NCBI RefSeq assembly: GCF_030296555.1 | Contig: NZ_AP027728.1 | Location: 2,728,001-2,792,000, forward strand | DNA: 64,000 bases | Origin: Microbacterium suwonense | Lineage (GTDB): Bacteria; Actinomycetota; Actinomycetes; Actinomycetales; Microbacteriaceae | Reading direction: 5' to 3' | Part shown: one piece after another, positions 26,637-36,277 of the stretch | Numbering within the stretch: position 1 is the stretch's first letter | Layout: each line of letters opens with the position of its first letter | Program-made: the position numbers and the translations under genes | Notes under the pieces: generated by a model | What the model saw: the letters and a program-made list of their open reading frames with translations, nothing else | What the model was told of the DNA's origin: nothing | The model's database searches: none

Positions 26637-27433
26637 CGGCCGTGCAGACGCCGGCATCCGTCCGTGCCCGGGAGGACCGTGCGTGGCTGGACGGCGTGAA
26701 TCCCGTCACGAAGCTGATGCTGGCGCTGCTGCTGTCGGTGCCGCTGTTCGCGTCGATCGACCCGGTCAGCGCGCTGGTCGCGATCGCCCTGCAGCTGCTG
26801 TGCCTGCCGCTGACCGGCCTCAGCCTGCGCACGGTACTGCGCAGGCTGGCGCCCATCGTGCTGTTCTCGCCAATCGCAGGGCTGAGCATGCTGCTGTATG
26901 CCGACCCGGAGGGTCAGGTGTTCTGGCGGTTCGGCTTCGCCGCGATCAGCGAGGGATCCATCGCGCTCGCCGTGGCCGTCACGCTGCGCGTCGTCGCCCT
27001 GGGGCTTCCCACGATCCTGCTGTTCGGACGCACCGACCCGACTGAGCTCGGCGATGCGCTCGCGCAGGTGGCGCATCTGCCCAGCCGCTTCGTGCTGGGC
27101 GTGCTGGCGGGCGCCCGGATGCTGGGGCTGTTCGTCGACGACTGGCGCACCATGTCGCTGGCCAGGCGCGCACGCGGCGTGGGCGATCGGGGCGTGTTGC
27201 GCCGGTTCCTCTCCATGGCGTTCGTGCTGCTCGTGTTCGCGGTGCGTCGAGGCACGAAGCTGGCGATGGCGATGGAGGCGCGGGGGTTCGGTTCCGGCAT
27301 CCCGCGCACCTGGTCGCGTCCGTCGCGGCTGCACCCGCGCGATGCAGTCGCGCTGCTGGGCGGGGCGTCGATCATGACCATCGCGATCGCCGCCGCCGTG
27401 GCGGCCGGGGTGTTCCGCTTCGTCTGGAGCTGA
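26633..27433 (+). CDS. ykoC: ECF transporter T component (YkoC)
   Basis: The 266-residue transmembrane scaffold has about six helices and the T-component ATPase-coupling motifs with the Ala-Arg-Gly pattern: LARRARGVG near residue 180 and MAMEARGFGSG near residue 214. It starts WLDGVNPVTKLMLALLLSVPL, typical of energy-coupling-factor T proteins. It links YkoE to the YkoD ATPases. The ATG overlaps the ykoD stop by four bases. Confidence 0.9.
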   Translation: MTAVQTPASVRAREDRAWLDGVNPVTKLMLALLLSVPLFASIDPVSALVAIALQLLCLPLTGLSLRTVLRRLAPIVLFSPIAGLSMLLYADPEGQVFWRFGFAAISEGSIALAVAVTLRVVALGLPTILLFGRTDPTELGDALAQVAHLPSRFVLGVLAGARMLGLFVDDWRTMSLARRARGVGDRGVLRRFLSMAFVLLVFAVRRGTKLAMAMEARGFGSGIPRTWSRPSRLHPRDAVALLGGASIMTIAIAAAVAAGVFRFVWS

Positions 27434-27455
27434 AGCCGGAGAGCCGGCCCGGCGC

Positions 27456-27818
27456 TCACTCCAGCAGCGGTTTGAGCACGCCCTGCAGCACCACCGCGTG
27501 GTTGTGCTCGGTGTTGCGCAGGGCGTAGACGAGGGTGACCACGGGGCGTCCGTTCAGCTCGTCGACAAGCGCCTGCAGCGCCTCGGCGCTCTCGTTGTGC
27601 AGCTGGGCGCGGTAGCGCTCGGCGTTCACCTCGAAATCGGCATCCGGGGCGGCGTGCCAGTCGTGCCGCAACTCCGGGCTGGGCGCGATGTCCTTGGCCC
27701 ACAGATCGATCGCCGCCTTCTCCTTCGAGACGCCGCGCGGCCACAGCCGATCGATCAGCACACGGAACCCGTCTTCGGCCGAGGGGGTGTCGTAGGCTCG
27801 TTTGCGACGAAGTTCCAT
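27456..27818 (-). CDS. DUF488 family protein
   Basis: The 120-residue protein matches the compact DUF488 family: RAYDTPSAEDGFRVLIDRLWPRGVSKEKAAIDLWAKDIAPSPELR, then W-H and the end VTLVYALRNTEHNHAVVL. The biochemical role of the family is not established. The ATG at 27818 (MELRRKRAY) fits the family start; 18 in-frame upstream codons do not. It converges on ykoC, 22 bases away, and diverges from the SDR gene. Confidence 0.85.
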   Translation of the reverse strand: MELRRKRAYDTPSAEDGFRVLIDRLWPRGVSKEKAAIDLWAKDIAPSPELRHDWHAAPDADFEVNAERYRAQLHNESAEALQALVDELNGRPVVTLVYALRNTEHNHAVVLQGVLKPLLE

Positions 27819-27946
27819 GACTTCAGCATCCCCTCCGGCGGAGATCCCGCCAGCGGAGGAACTCAGAATCACATATGCTGAAACTCAGTCGCATCGACCG
27901 TCGGCGCGAACCGTCGTCGGATGCAGTGCCGTTCGAAGGAGAACAC

Positions 27947-28707
27947 ATGCAGATCACGGGACAGGGCGCGCTCATCACCGGCGGCGCCAGCGGACTCGGA
28001 CTCGCTACCGCCCGTCGGCTCGCCGCAGCCGGGGCACAGGTCGCCATCCTCGACCTGCCGAACTCGGCCGGTGAAGAGGTCGCCGCAGAACTGGGCGGGC
28101 TCTTCACCCCCGCCGATGTCACCAGCAGCGATCAGGTGGCTGCCGCCGTGGCATCCGCCCAGTCCATCGCCCCGCTGCGCGTGGTCGTCAACTGCGCCGG
28201 GATCGCGCCGCCGGCCAAGGTGCTCGATCGTGAGGGCAACCCGGCCGACCTCGACGCGTTCGAGCGCATCATCCGCATCAACCTCGTCGGCACGTTCAAT
28301 GTCATCTCTCAGGCATCCGCCGTCATCGCGCAGCAGGAGCCGACCGAGGGTGGCGACCGCGGCGTGATCGTCAGCACCGCCAGCGTCGCCGCGTTCGACG
28401 GTCAGATCGGGCAGCCCGCCTACTCCGCGTCGAAGGGCGGGGTGCACGCCATGACCCTGCCGATAGCCCGGGAGCTGGCCCGCTACGGCATCCGTGTCTG
28501 CACCATCGCGCCGGGCATCATGGAGACCCCGATGCTCGCAGGGCTCCCGCAGGCCGCACAGGACTCGCTCGGCCAGCAGGTGCCGTACCCCCGCGCCTGG
28601 GCCGCCCCGACGAGTATGCCGCCTTGGTGGAGCACATCGTCGCCAACGGATACCTCAACGGCGAGACCATCCGCCTCGACGGCGCCATCCGCATGGCACC
28701 GAAGTGA
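27947..28707 (+). CDS. SDR oxidoreductase, 3-hydroxyacyl-CoA dehydrogenase type-2-like (one frameshift)
   Basis: The NAD-binding start [26 protein letters not shown], catalytic serine in [10 protein letters not shown] and Y-x3-K in [11 protein letters not shown] are all present. The overall pattern, including [18 protein letters not shown] and [14 protein letters not shown], resembles HSD17B10-like 3-hydroxyacyl-CoA dehydrogenases that act on short or branched acyl-CoAs. A one-base deletion near 28592 breaks the frame; continued in the next frame it reads [19 protein letters not shown] and ends [12 protein letters not shown], giving 253 residues. The ATG at 27947 follows AAGGAGA. A near-perfect palindrome follows the stop. 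Confidence 0.85.
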
Positions 28708-28718
28708 ACCCGCCCCTC

Positions 28719-28779
28719 GCTCCCGTATGAGTTTCTGTCGCCTGAGAGCGATTCGGGCGACGGAAACTCATACGGGAGC
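28719..28779. repeat. Family-3 intergenic palindrome with 24-base arms
   Basis: Arms 28719..28742 and 28756..28779 (GCTCCCGTATGAGTTTC at the base of the left arm) pair at 23 of 24 positions around 13 bases. The element begins 11 bases after one SDR stop and ends about 30 bases before the next SDR start. Confidence 0.75.
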
Positions 28780-28809
28780 CGCCTGGTGTCAACGTCTAAG
28801 GAGAACCAC

Positions 28810-29639
28810 ATGTCACTCGCCGGAAAGACCATCCTGATGTCGGGCGGCAGCCGCGGCATCGGCCTCGCCATCGCGCTGCGCGCCGCCGTCGATGGAGCGA
28901 ACATCGCGATGCTCGCCAAGACCGACACCCCGCATCCCAAGCTGGAGGGCACCGTGCACTCCGCAGCCGAGGCGATCCGTGCCGCCGGGGGCCAGGCGCT
29001 GCCGATCGTCGGCGACGTGCGCGACGACGACGACATCACGGGCGCCGTGCTCAAGGCGCAGGGGAGTTCGGCGGCGTCGACATCGTCCTCAACAACGCCA
29101 GCGTGATCGACCTGTCGCGCTCGGCCGATCTTGCCGCGAAGAAGTACGACCTCATGCAGGACGTCAACGTGCGCGGCACGTTCATGCTGTCCCGTGCGGC
29201 AGTGCCGCTTCTGATGGAGGCGGAGAACCCGCACATCCTCTCGCTCTCGCCGCCGCTGAACATCACGCCGAAGTGGCTGGGTGCGCATACCGGGTACACC
29301 CTCGCGAAGTACGGCATGACGATGGCGACGCTCGGACTCGCGGCCGAGTTCGCAGATGCCGGCATCGCCGCCAACACGCTCTGGCCGCGTACCACGATCG
29401 CCACCGCGGCCGTGCAGAACCTGCTCGGCGGGGACCGGGTGATGGCGGCCAGCCGCACGGCCGACATCTACGCGGATGCCGCCTACGCGGTGCTCACCAA
29501 GCCCGCCCGCGAGTACACCGGTCAGTCGCTGATCGTGGAGGACGTGCTGGCGGCCGACGGCGTCACCGACTTCTCGAAGTACGCGGCCGTTCCCGGCACC
29601 CCCGACGACCGGCTGTTCCCGGACATCTTCCTGGACTGA
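28810..29639 (+). CDS. SDR oxidoreductase, HSDL2-like (one frameshift)
   Basis: The protein has GGSRGIGLAIALRAAVDGANIAMLAKTD, the SDR coenzyme site, then NNASVIDL after the shift, and Y-x3-K in TGYTLAKYGM. The long linker mentioning HPKLEGTVHSAAEAIRAAGG is characteristic of hydroxysteroid-dehydrogenase-like protein 2 relatives, probably acting on fatty acyl or steroid-like alcohols. The shift near 29064 (GCGCAGGGG) is one missing G; restored length is 276 residues. The ATG at 28810 follows AAGGAGAA. With the preceding SDR it may form a small lipid-oxidation unit. Confidence 0.83.
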
Positions 29640-29675
29640 GCACGGCTCCCAGGCTCAACCGGGTCTGCCACCGGT

Positions 29676-29754
29676 ACAGCTGCACGAGCGGGGAACAGCT
29701 GCACGATCAGATCGCCAGATTGCCCGTGCAGCCGTTCCCGCGTCGTGCAGGTGT
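29676..29754. repeat. Intergenic palindrome with 30-base arms
   Basis: Arms 29676..29705 and 29725..29754 (GCTGCACG recurs within each) pair at about 26 of 30 positions around 19 bases. The element sits between convergent genes, an SDR and a TauE permease, so it may end transcription from both sides. Confidence 0.65.
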
Positions 29755-29768
29755 ACTCGAGCGGGGCG

Positions 29769-30500
29769 TCAGAACAGCAGGTACACGGCGCCGAGCACCG
29801 TGAGCACGATCACGAGACGGTCGAAGAGCTGTTGCGGCATCCGCTTGGCCAGACGGATGCCGATCAGCGCACCGATCACGACCAGCGGAGCGAGGACCAG
29901 GTCCATCAGCAGCACGGACGGGGTGATCAGCCCGAGTCCGGCGAGGAAGGGCACCTTCACCAGGTTCACGATCGCGAAGAACCACGCCGAGGTGCCCAGG
30001 AAGACCTTCACGGGCGTGCGCGTCGCGAGGAAGTACATCGACATCACCGGTCCGCCAGAGTTGGCGACCATGGTCGTGAACCCGGCGAGCGTGCCGTAGC
30101 CGGCGGCAGCCATGGGCCCGGATGCTGCGCTCGGTGACCGCCATCGCCGCCACAGCGTGATCGCGATCATCGCCAGCAGGATGATGGCGATCGTCCGCCG
30201 GACGACGGCGTCGCCGCTCCAGGCGAGGAACAGGAACCCGAGCACGAGGCCGGCGATCACGGCCGGCGCGAGCCGCAGCAGCGTGCGCCAGTGCGCGTGC
30301 CGGCGGTAGGCGATGAGCGCGAACACGTCGCCGACGATGAACAGCAGGAGCATCGCCGCCGTCGAGGTGCGCGCTGGCAGGACGGATGCCAGGAGCACGA
30401 CCGATATGGTCGCGCTGCCCGGGATGGCGGTCTTCCCCAGTCCCGCGATCAGCGCGGCAAGGGCGAGCAGCGCCCAGGCCCACGGTTCGAGGTCGATCAC
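29769..30500 (-). CDS. TauE/SafE-family sulfite/anion exporter
   Basis: The 243-residue membrane protein has about seven or eight helices. The two family repeats show AGLGKTAIPGSATISVVLLASVLPARTS near the start and GYGTLAGFTTMVANSGGPVMSMYFLATRTPVKVFLGTSAWFF in the middle. It likely moves sulfite, sulfoacetate or another small anion; the substrate cannot be told. The GTG at 30500 overlaps the upstream gene's stop by four bases; further upstream in-frame residues are Arg-rich shadow sequence. Confidence 0.82.
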   Translation of the reverse strand: MIDLEPWAWALLALAALIAGLGKTAIPGSATISVVLLASVLPARTSTAAMLLLFIVGDVFALIAYRRHAHWRTLLRLAPAVIAGLVLGFLFLAWSGDAVVRRTIAIILLAMIAITLWRRWRSPSAASGPMAAAGYGTLAGFTTMVANSGGPVMSMYFLATRTPVKVFLGTSAWFFAIVNLVKVPFLAGLGLITPSVLLMDLVLAPLVVIGALIGIRLAKRMPQQLFDRLVIVLTVLGAVYLLF

Positions 30501-30811
30501 AGACTCGTGTGATCGTGATCGGGGCCGTACATGTCGAAGTCGTGCTTCAACACGTATCCGGCGCCGAGTTCGGCTTCCACCGCGGCCACAAGGCGATGTC
30601 CCTCGGCGATCCACGCCCGTCCGACCTCATCGTCGGGCCATCTGACCTCGGAGACGGGATCCAGTACGATCTGCCAGGTCCGCACCCAGGAGCGCAGGTC
30701 GTCGAGGAGCGCCTCGGAGAGCGGCGGGAGCGTGCCGCCGTCCCACAGCGGCAGCCGGTGACCCCAGTCGGGAAAGAAGTCGACGCCGATGGGTGGTGTC
30801 TCCTCGCTCAT
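30497..30811 (-). CDS. Conserved hypothetical protein, 104 residues
   Basis: The protein is small, acidic and soluble, rich in Trp and Asp, with the blocks VDFFPDWGHRLPLWDGG, LLDDLRSWVRTWQ and GRAWIAEGHRLVAAVEAELGAG. I recognise no named family. It overlaps the TauE gene by four bases, so the two are probably translated together. The ATG at 30811 follows GAGGCAAG. Confidence 0.65.
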   Translation of the reverse strand: MSEETPPIGVDFFPDWGHRLPLWDGGTLPPLSEALLDDLRSWVRTWQIVLDPVSEVRWPDDEVGRAWIAEGHRLVAAVEAELGAGYVLKHDFDMYGPDHDHTSL

Positions 30812-30877
30812 GGAACCATCTTGCCTCGGCGGACGCGCTCAGTCTTACTGATCCGGCCGGCGAGGAGGTGGAAACGG

Positions 30878-31965
30878 TCACTGCATCCGCCACTCCCGCT
30901 CGCTCGTGAGCGGGACAAGTGGTGGACGCTCGGCCGTGGTGGTGAGCTCGAGGCGCTTGCCGGTGCGCGCCGACTCCAGCAGTGCGGTCATGATCTCCAG
31001 CACGTGCAGGGCGATCGAACCGTCGGAGCGCGCGTTTCCCGCCACCAAGTCGAGCAGGCCGATGCCGCGGGACCCGTTCTCATAGCCCGCGCTCGTCGGC
31101 AGGGTGCTCCATGCATCCTGACCGGGCCGACGCAGGCGCACCTCTCCTGTGAACATGTTGGGGTCGGGCAGTGAGAGGGTGCCGGTCTCGCCGTGCACCT
31201 CGATCGGTGCGGCCTGCGTCGCGGCGGCGTCGAAGCTGAACGTCACGGTCGAGATCGCCCCGTCGACATGCTCGAGCACGCCGGTGACATGGGTGTCGAC
31301 CTCGACGGGGATCTCCTCGCCGGCACGCGGGCCGGAGGCGATCCGGCGCACCGCCCTCGGACGCGACGAGGCTCCCGAGACGCGCTTGACCGGCCCGAGC
31401 AGGTGGAACAGCGAGGTCAGGTAGTACGGGCCCATGTCCAGCAGCGGGCCGCCGCCCTCGCGGTAGTAGAAGTCGGGGTTCGGATGCCAGGCCTCATGGC
31501 CTGCCGAGACCCAGGTGGCAACCGCGGAGACGGGTCGGCCGATCACGCCCGCGTCCACGGCCGCGCGGGCGGTCTGGATCCCGGTGCCGAGCACGGTGTC
31601 GGGTGCACAGCCCGCCCATGCGGACGGGGTAGCGGCCGACACGATCTCCTCGCCTCCGCCATCGCGGGGGCGAGGGGCTTCTCACCGAACACGTTCTTGC
31701 CGTGGCGGAGAGCGGCCAACGCGACCTCCGCGTGCGCGGCCGGGATCGTGAGGTTCAGCACGGTCTGTACGCTCGGATCCGCGACGAGCTCATCGACGGT
31801 CAGCGCGCGGCATCCGTCGAACCGCTCGGCGACGGCTGCGGCCCGAGCGGTGTCCAGATCCGCCGTCGCGGCGATCCGCACGCCGGGGTGCGCCCCAAGG
31901 GTCTCCAGGTACTGCGCGGAGATGACTCCGAGTCCGACTATTCCGATACCGTGCGGCTGGCCCAC
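30878..31965 (-). CDS. Gfo/Idh/MocA oxidoreductase (one frameshift)
   Basis: The N-terminal Rossmann domain starts GIGIVGLGVISAQYLETLGAHPGVRIAATADLD and has GKNVFGEKPLAPAMAEA (the EKP motif). After a one-base deletion near 31652 the frame continues SAATPSAWAGCAPDTVLGTGIQ, followed by the substrate domain with GGGPLLDMGPYYLTSLFHLLGPV. Restored length is 362 residues. The enzyme should oxidise a sugar or sugar acid with NAD(P). The GTG at 31965 overlaps the ThuA-like gene by 28 bases, consistent with one operon of two dehydrogenases flanking ThuA. Confidence 0.84.
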
Positions 31966-32666
31966 AGCATTCCTCTCTCGATGATCGTGCGTACGTTGGC
32001 GTCGCGGAGCACCTCGGGGCTGTGCCCCGGGGTCGCCACGAAGATGCGCCCCGCGCCCCATTCGCGGGTCCAGATCGCCGGCGAGGTGATCGGCCGGTGC
32101 CACGGATGGTACGGCTGCACGGGGTGCGTGGTGGTGGCGAGCACGTCGTTCAGGTCGTCGGTGAGCACCCAGTACTGCTCGGTGTCGAGCGCGAAGTCGT
32201 CGAGCCCGCTCAGGATCTCGTGCGCGCGACCCAGCTCGGTCAACTCGACCGTGTAGGGAAGGAAGTTGTCGGACTCGTCTCCGACGCAGGCATCCGGATG
32301 CTTCGACGGGTGCGTCGCGAACTGCCCGCCGATCAGCTGCAGGTAGTCGGAGTTGTTGCGGTACGAGTCGGCGATCCCGCCGTGCCAGCCGGCCAGGCCG
32401 GTGCCGCGCTCGACCGCCCGGCGCAGCCCCGTGAACGCGTCGCGGGAGATCTCGGACATCGTCACGGACTGCACGATCAGGTCGGCGGCATCCATCACGG
32501 CCTCATCGGTGTAGATCTCGTTGGACTCCTCGATCCGCACCTCGAATCCCTGCTCCTGCAGGAACGGGATGAAGATCTCGGTCGCCTCGACGGGGTGATG
32601 CCCCTCCCATCCGCCTCGAACGACGAGCGCCTTTCGGGTCGCGGTCACCTTCCTGGGTACGGTCAT
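31938..32666 (-). CDS. ThuA-domain protein (trehalose-utilisation family)
   Basis: The 242-residue protein matches the ThuA class-I-amidotransferase-like fold: ALVVRGGWEGHHPVEATEIFIPFLQE, GLAGWHGGIADSYRNNSDYLQLIGGQFATHP, FALDTEQYWVLTDD and HPWHRPITSPAIWTREWGAGRIF. In rhizobia ThuA works with the Gfo/Idh enzyme ThuB in disaccharide use through 3-keto sugars. Here it lies between two Gfo/Idh genes with overlapping ends, which suggests a similar keto-glycoside role. The ATG at 32666 overlaps the upstream stop (ATGA). Confidence 0.87.
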   Translation of the reverse strand: MTVPRKVTATRKALVVRGGWEGHHPVEATEIFIPFLQEQGFEVRIEESNEIYTDEAVMDAADLIVQSVTMSEISRDAFTGLRRAVERGTGLAGWHGGIADSYRNNSDYLQLIGGQFATHPSKHPDACVGDESDNFLPYTVELTELGRAHEILSGLDDFALDTEQYWVLTDDLNDVLATTTHPVQPYHPWHRPITSPAIWTREWGAGRIFVATPGHSPEVLRDANVRTIIERGMLWASRTVSE

Positions 32667-33847
32667 CGGCGTGCTCCTTCCACTGCGGTGTATCGGCTGT
32701 CGGATGCCGCGCTGGCCTCGACAGCGGCGAGCACGCGCTGCACGCGGGTCGCCTCGGCGAAGTCGGGGCGCGCGGCCACGCCGTCGGTGATCGCGCGCAC
32801 GAAGTCGACGGTCTGATGGGTGAAGAGATGCTCGTAGCCGAGTCCGTGCCCGGCCGGCCACCAGGCGCCGGCGTAGGGGTGCTCGGGTTCGGTGACGTCG
32901 ATCCGGCGGAAGCCCTGCTCGTCGGAGGGCAGCCGCGCATCGTGGAACTGCAGCTCGTTCATGAAAGAGAAGTCAAACGCCACCGAGCCGAGCTCGCCGT
33001 TGACCTCGATGCGGTTCGCGTTGCGGTGGCCGGCAGCCATGCGCGTCGCCTCGAAGACGCCGAGGGCGCCGTCGGCGAAGGATGCCGTGAACGCCACGGC
33101 ATCGTCGACGGTCACCTGCTCGCGCGGAGCATCCGCATCAGCATTGCCGCCCAGGCCCACGTGTTCGTTCAGGCGTGGACGGGACTCGACGAAGGTGCGC
33201 AGGGTGGCGGACACCCCGGTGATCGCCGACCCGGTCAGCCACTGCGCGGTGTCGATGCTGTGCGCGCCGATGTCGCCCAATGTGCCCGAGCCGGCGCGCT
33301 CGCGGTCGAGGCGCCAGGTGAACGGCGCTTCCGGGCTGGTGAGCCAGTCCTGCAGGTACTGAGCGCGCACGTGGCGGATCTGCCCGAGGCGGCCGTCGTC
33401 GATGAGCTTCTTGGCCAGTGCCAGGGCGGGTGTGCGGCGGTAGCTGAACCCGCACATGCTGACCACGCCCTGCTCAGCGGCCGCTGCGGCGGCATCCGCC
33501 ATGCGGTCGGCATCCGCGACGTCGTTGGCCAGCGGCTTCTCGCACAGCACGTGCTTGCCCGCAGCCAGCGCGGCGAGTGCGATCTCGGCGTGCGTGTGCC
33601 CGGGCGTGCAGATGTCGACGATGTCGATGTCGTCGCGGGCGATCGCACTGCGCCAGTCCGCGGAGGACTCCGGGATGCCGAACTCCGCTGCCGCGGCAGC
33701 CGTGCGGTCGGCATCGCTGCCGACCAGGAGCACCGCCTCGGGAGCCCGGGAGAGGTCGAAGAACCGCGGCGCGGTGCGCCAGGCGTGCGAGTGCATGCGC
33801 CCCATAAAGCCGGTGCCGATGATGGCCACGCGCAGTCGTGTCGTCAT
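32663..33847 (-). CDS. Gfo/Idh/MocA oxidoreductase
   Basis: The 394-residue NAD(P)-dependent dehydrogenase starts RVAIIGTGFMGRMHSHAWR. It has DICTPGHTHAEIALAALAAGKHVLCEKPLAND, with the catalytic-site EKP block, and MCGFSYRRTPALALAKKLIDDGRLG. The substrate domain shows GSGTLGDIGAHSIDTAQWLTG, where the Asp/His pair probably acts in catalysis. It is the first gene of a three-gene operon (Gfo/Idh, ThuA, Gfo/Idh) and diverges from the LacI regulator, which probably controls it. The sugar substrate is unknown. Confidence 0.9.
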   Translation of the reverse strand: MTTRLRVAIIGTGFMGRMHSHAWRTAPRFFDLSRAPEAVLLVGSDADRTAAAAAEFGIPESSADWRSAIARDDIDIVDICTPGHTHAEIALAALAAGKHVLCEKPLANDVADADRMADAAAAAAEQGVVSMCGFSYRRTPALALAKKLIDDGRLGQIRHVRAQYLQDWLTSPEAPFTWRLDRERAGSGTLGDIGAHSIDTAQWLTGSAITGVSATLRTFVESRPRLNEHVGLGGNADADAPREQVTVDDAVAFTASFADGALGVFEATRMAAGHRNANRIEVNGELGSVAFDFSFMNELQFHDARLPSDEQGFRRIDVTEPEHPYAGAWWPAGHGLGYEHLFTHQTVDFVRAITDGVAARPDFAEATRVQRVLAAVEASAASDSRYTAVEGARR

Positions 33848-33897
33848 GGATCTTCTCTCTCGTCCTCGAAAGGGGGTGCGGATCGCGAGTCACATTG

Positions 33898-33933
33898 CCA
33901 CGTGTCGTGGTGAATGTCTCAGAAATTGCGCAA
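33898..33933. promoter_or_regulatory. Candidate LacI-family operators between divergent genes
   Basis: CCACG-tgt-CGTGG (33898..33910) and TTGCGCAA (33926..33933) are palindromes in the 95-base gap between the Gfo/Idh operon and the lacI-type gene. The second has the central CG typical of LacI-family sites and lies nine bases before the regulator's start codon, suggesting autoregulation. Confidence 0.4.
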
Positions 33934-33942
33934 AATAGTGAC

Positions 33943-34995
33943 ATGGCTCCTGCTCGCCGTGTCACCCTCGCTCGCGTCGCCGAGGAGGCAGGGGTCAGCG
34001 TGTCCACCGCATCCCGAGCGCTGCGGGGCCGCGGCGAGATGTCCGCCGGTACCCGCACGCGCGTGCTGCGCGCCGCTGCGCGGGTCGGGTACACGTTCGG
34101 TGAGTCCCGAGGTCGTCCACGTGACCGCACCGCTGGTGTCATCGACGTCGTCTTCGGAGACTTCCACGATCCGTACACGGATGAGGTCGTGGCGGGTGCG
34201 CGGACGGCGGCGGCCGCCCGACGGTACGACCTCGTGCTCACCACTGACCACAAGATCGCCGATGACGACTGGCCTCATCGCATCCGCGCCCGGGGCACGG
34301 CGGGTGTGATCGTCGGGCTGAGGATGCCGACGGCGGTGCAGGTCGCGTTGATGCGCGATGCAGGGATTCCCCTGGTGCTGCTCGACCCACCCGGCGAGCC
34401 TCCCGCATCCCTGCCCAGCATCCGCACGACCGATCGGGCTGGCGGAGTCTCGGCAGCCGAGCACTTGATCGCTCGCGGTGCGCAGCGGTTCATCCTGATC
34501 GGCGGCACGCCGTCGCACCGTTTCGGTCGAGGGAGAGTCGATGGCTTCACGGCGACGGTGCGGGAGCAGGCACCCGAGGTCGAGTTGGTGCGCGTCGATG
34601 CCGATTGGGGTGCTCGAGCAGCCGAGAGCGCCTGCGCGCGAGCGTTGCGAGCGCTGCGCGGCGGAGGAGCGATCGGTCTGTTCGCCTGCAACGACGAGAT
34701 GGCTGCCGGTGCCTACCGGGCGATCGCCGCCGCGGGACTGTCCGTGCCGAGGGATGTGCTCGTGGTCGGGTTCGATGACGTGCGCGGTGCGCGCTGGCTG
34801 CATCCTCCTCTGACGACCATCCGTCAGCCGATCCGGGAGATGGGCGCCGCGGCGGTGCGGACCCTGCTCCGCGGGAGCGATGGCGCGGACATCAGCGGCG
34901 AGACAATAGAGCTTCCCACCGCCCTGGTGGTCCGGGGCTCGACTGCCGCCGCCCCAGCCTCTTCTCACCCGTCAGCCCGTACCCTGGAAGGATGA
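33943..34995 (+). CDS. LacI-family transcriptional regulator
   Basis: The 350-residue repressor-type protein has an N-terminal HTH ([39 protein letters not shown]), the hinge helix region and a periplasmic-binding-like sensor domain. In this domain [33 protein letters not shown] and ALVVRG mark the usual strands. It probably senses the sugar degraded by the divergent Gfo/Idh-ThuA operon. The ATG at 33943 is close to a -10-like AAAATA, so the mRNA may be leaderless. The stop overlaps rlmN by four bases. Confidence 0.9.
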   Translation: MAPARRVTLARVAEEAGVSVSTASRALRGRGEMSAGTRTRVLRAAARVGYTFGESRGRPRDRTAGVIDVVFGDFHDPYTDEVVAGARTAAAARRYDLVLTTDHKIADDDWPHRIRARGTAGVIVGLRMPTAVQVALMRDAGIPLVLLDPPGEPPASLPSIRTTDRAGGVSAAEHLIARGAQRFILIGGTPSHRFGRGRVDGFTATVREQAPEVELVRVDADWGARAAESACARALRALRGGGAIGLFACNDEMAAGAYRAIAAAGLSVPRDVLVVGFDDVRGARWLHPPLTTIRQPIREMGAAAVRTLLRGSDGADISGETIELPTALVVRGSTAAAPASSHPSARTLEG

Positions 34996-36277
34996 CCGAG
35001 ACTTCTCCTGCGCGCCCTGTGAGCACTGGCGTGCGCCAGACACGCCCGCGCACAGCGCCCGCGGCCTCCGGCGCGCCGCAGGTGCGCCCGAAGACAGAGG
35101 GCTGGACGCAGAAGAAGGATGCCGAGGGACGGCCGCTGCTGCAGTTCGCCAGCCCCAAGCGCGGCAAGCCCCCGTGCACCTGGCCGACATGACCCCCGCC
35201 GAACGAGTGGAGAAGGTGAAGGAGCTGGGGATGCCCGGCTTCCGCGCCAAGCAGCTCTCGACCCACTACTTCACGCATTACACCTCTGACCCCGCGCACA
35301 TGACCGACCTGCCTGCTGAGCAGCGTGAGGAGTTCGTGGCCGGGATGCTGCCGCCGCTGCTCACCGAGGTGAAGCGGCTGGAGACCGACCGAGGCGACAC
35401 GATCAAGTTCCTCTGGCGGCTGCACGACGGCGCGCTCGTCGAGTCGGTGCTGATGCGCTACCCGGGCCGCATCACCCTGTGCGTGTCGAGCCAGGCCGGC
35501 TGCGGCATGAACTGCCCGTTCTGCGCCACCGGCCAGGCCGGGCTCACTCGCAACATGTCCACTGCCGAGATCGTCGAGCAGATCGTGCGCGCCAACCGGT
35601 TGATCGCCGAGGGCGGTCTCGGCGGCAAGAAGGCCGACGATCATTCGATGGAGCGCGTGAGCAACATCGTCTTCATGGGCATGGGCGAGCCGCTGGCCAA
35701 CTACAAGCGGGTGATGGATGCCGTGCGCTGCATGGTCGCCCCGCAGCCCAACGGTCTGGGTATGAGTGCGCGTGGGATCACGGTCTCGACGGTCGGTCTC
35801 GTGCCCGCGATCCGCAAGCTCGCAGACGAGAACATCCCGGTCACCTTCGCCCTCTCGCTGCACGCGCCCGACGACGAGCTGCGTGACGAGCTCATCCCGG
35901 TCAATTCGCGCTGGAAGGTCGAAGAGGCGCTAGATGCCGCGTACGGGTACTACGAGAAGACCGGACGGCGCGTGTCGATCGAGTACGCGCTGATCAAGGA
36001 CATGAACGACCACGCCTGGCGCGCCGATCTGCTGGCGCAGAAGCTCAACTCCCGCGGCCGCGGCTGGGTGCACGTCAACCCGATCCCGCTGAATCCCACG
36101 CCGGAGTCGGTGTGGACGGCATCGACCCGTGAGGTGACGAACGAGTTCGTGCGCCGCCTGAACGATGCCGGCATCCCGACCACCCTGCGCGACACCCGCG
36201 GCAAGGAGATCGACGGCGCCTGCGGCCAGCTGGTGGCCACCTCCGAGGACGAGGTCGCCGCCGCCGCGATGGCCTGA
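34992..36277 (+). CDS. rlmN: 23S rRNA (adenine-C2)-methyltransferase RlmN (one frameshift)
   Basis: This radical-SAM enzyme methylates A2503 of 23S rRNA and A37 of some tRNAs. The cluster ligands are C171, C175 and C178 in [50 protein letters not shown] and the second catalytic cysteine in [10 protein letters not shown] are all present. A one-base deletion in the C run 35169..35173 (AAGCCCCC) separates an N-terminal basic extension of 61 residues (from the ATG at 34992) from the conserved body [14 protein letters not shown]. Restored length is 428 residues. The extension is typical of actinobacterial RlmN. Confidence 0.92.
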
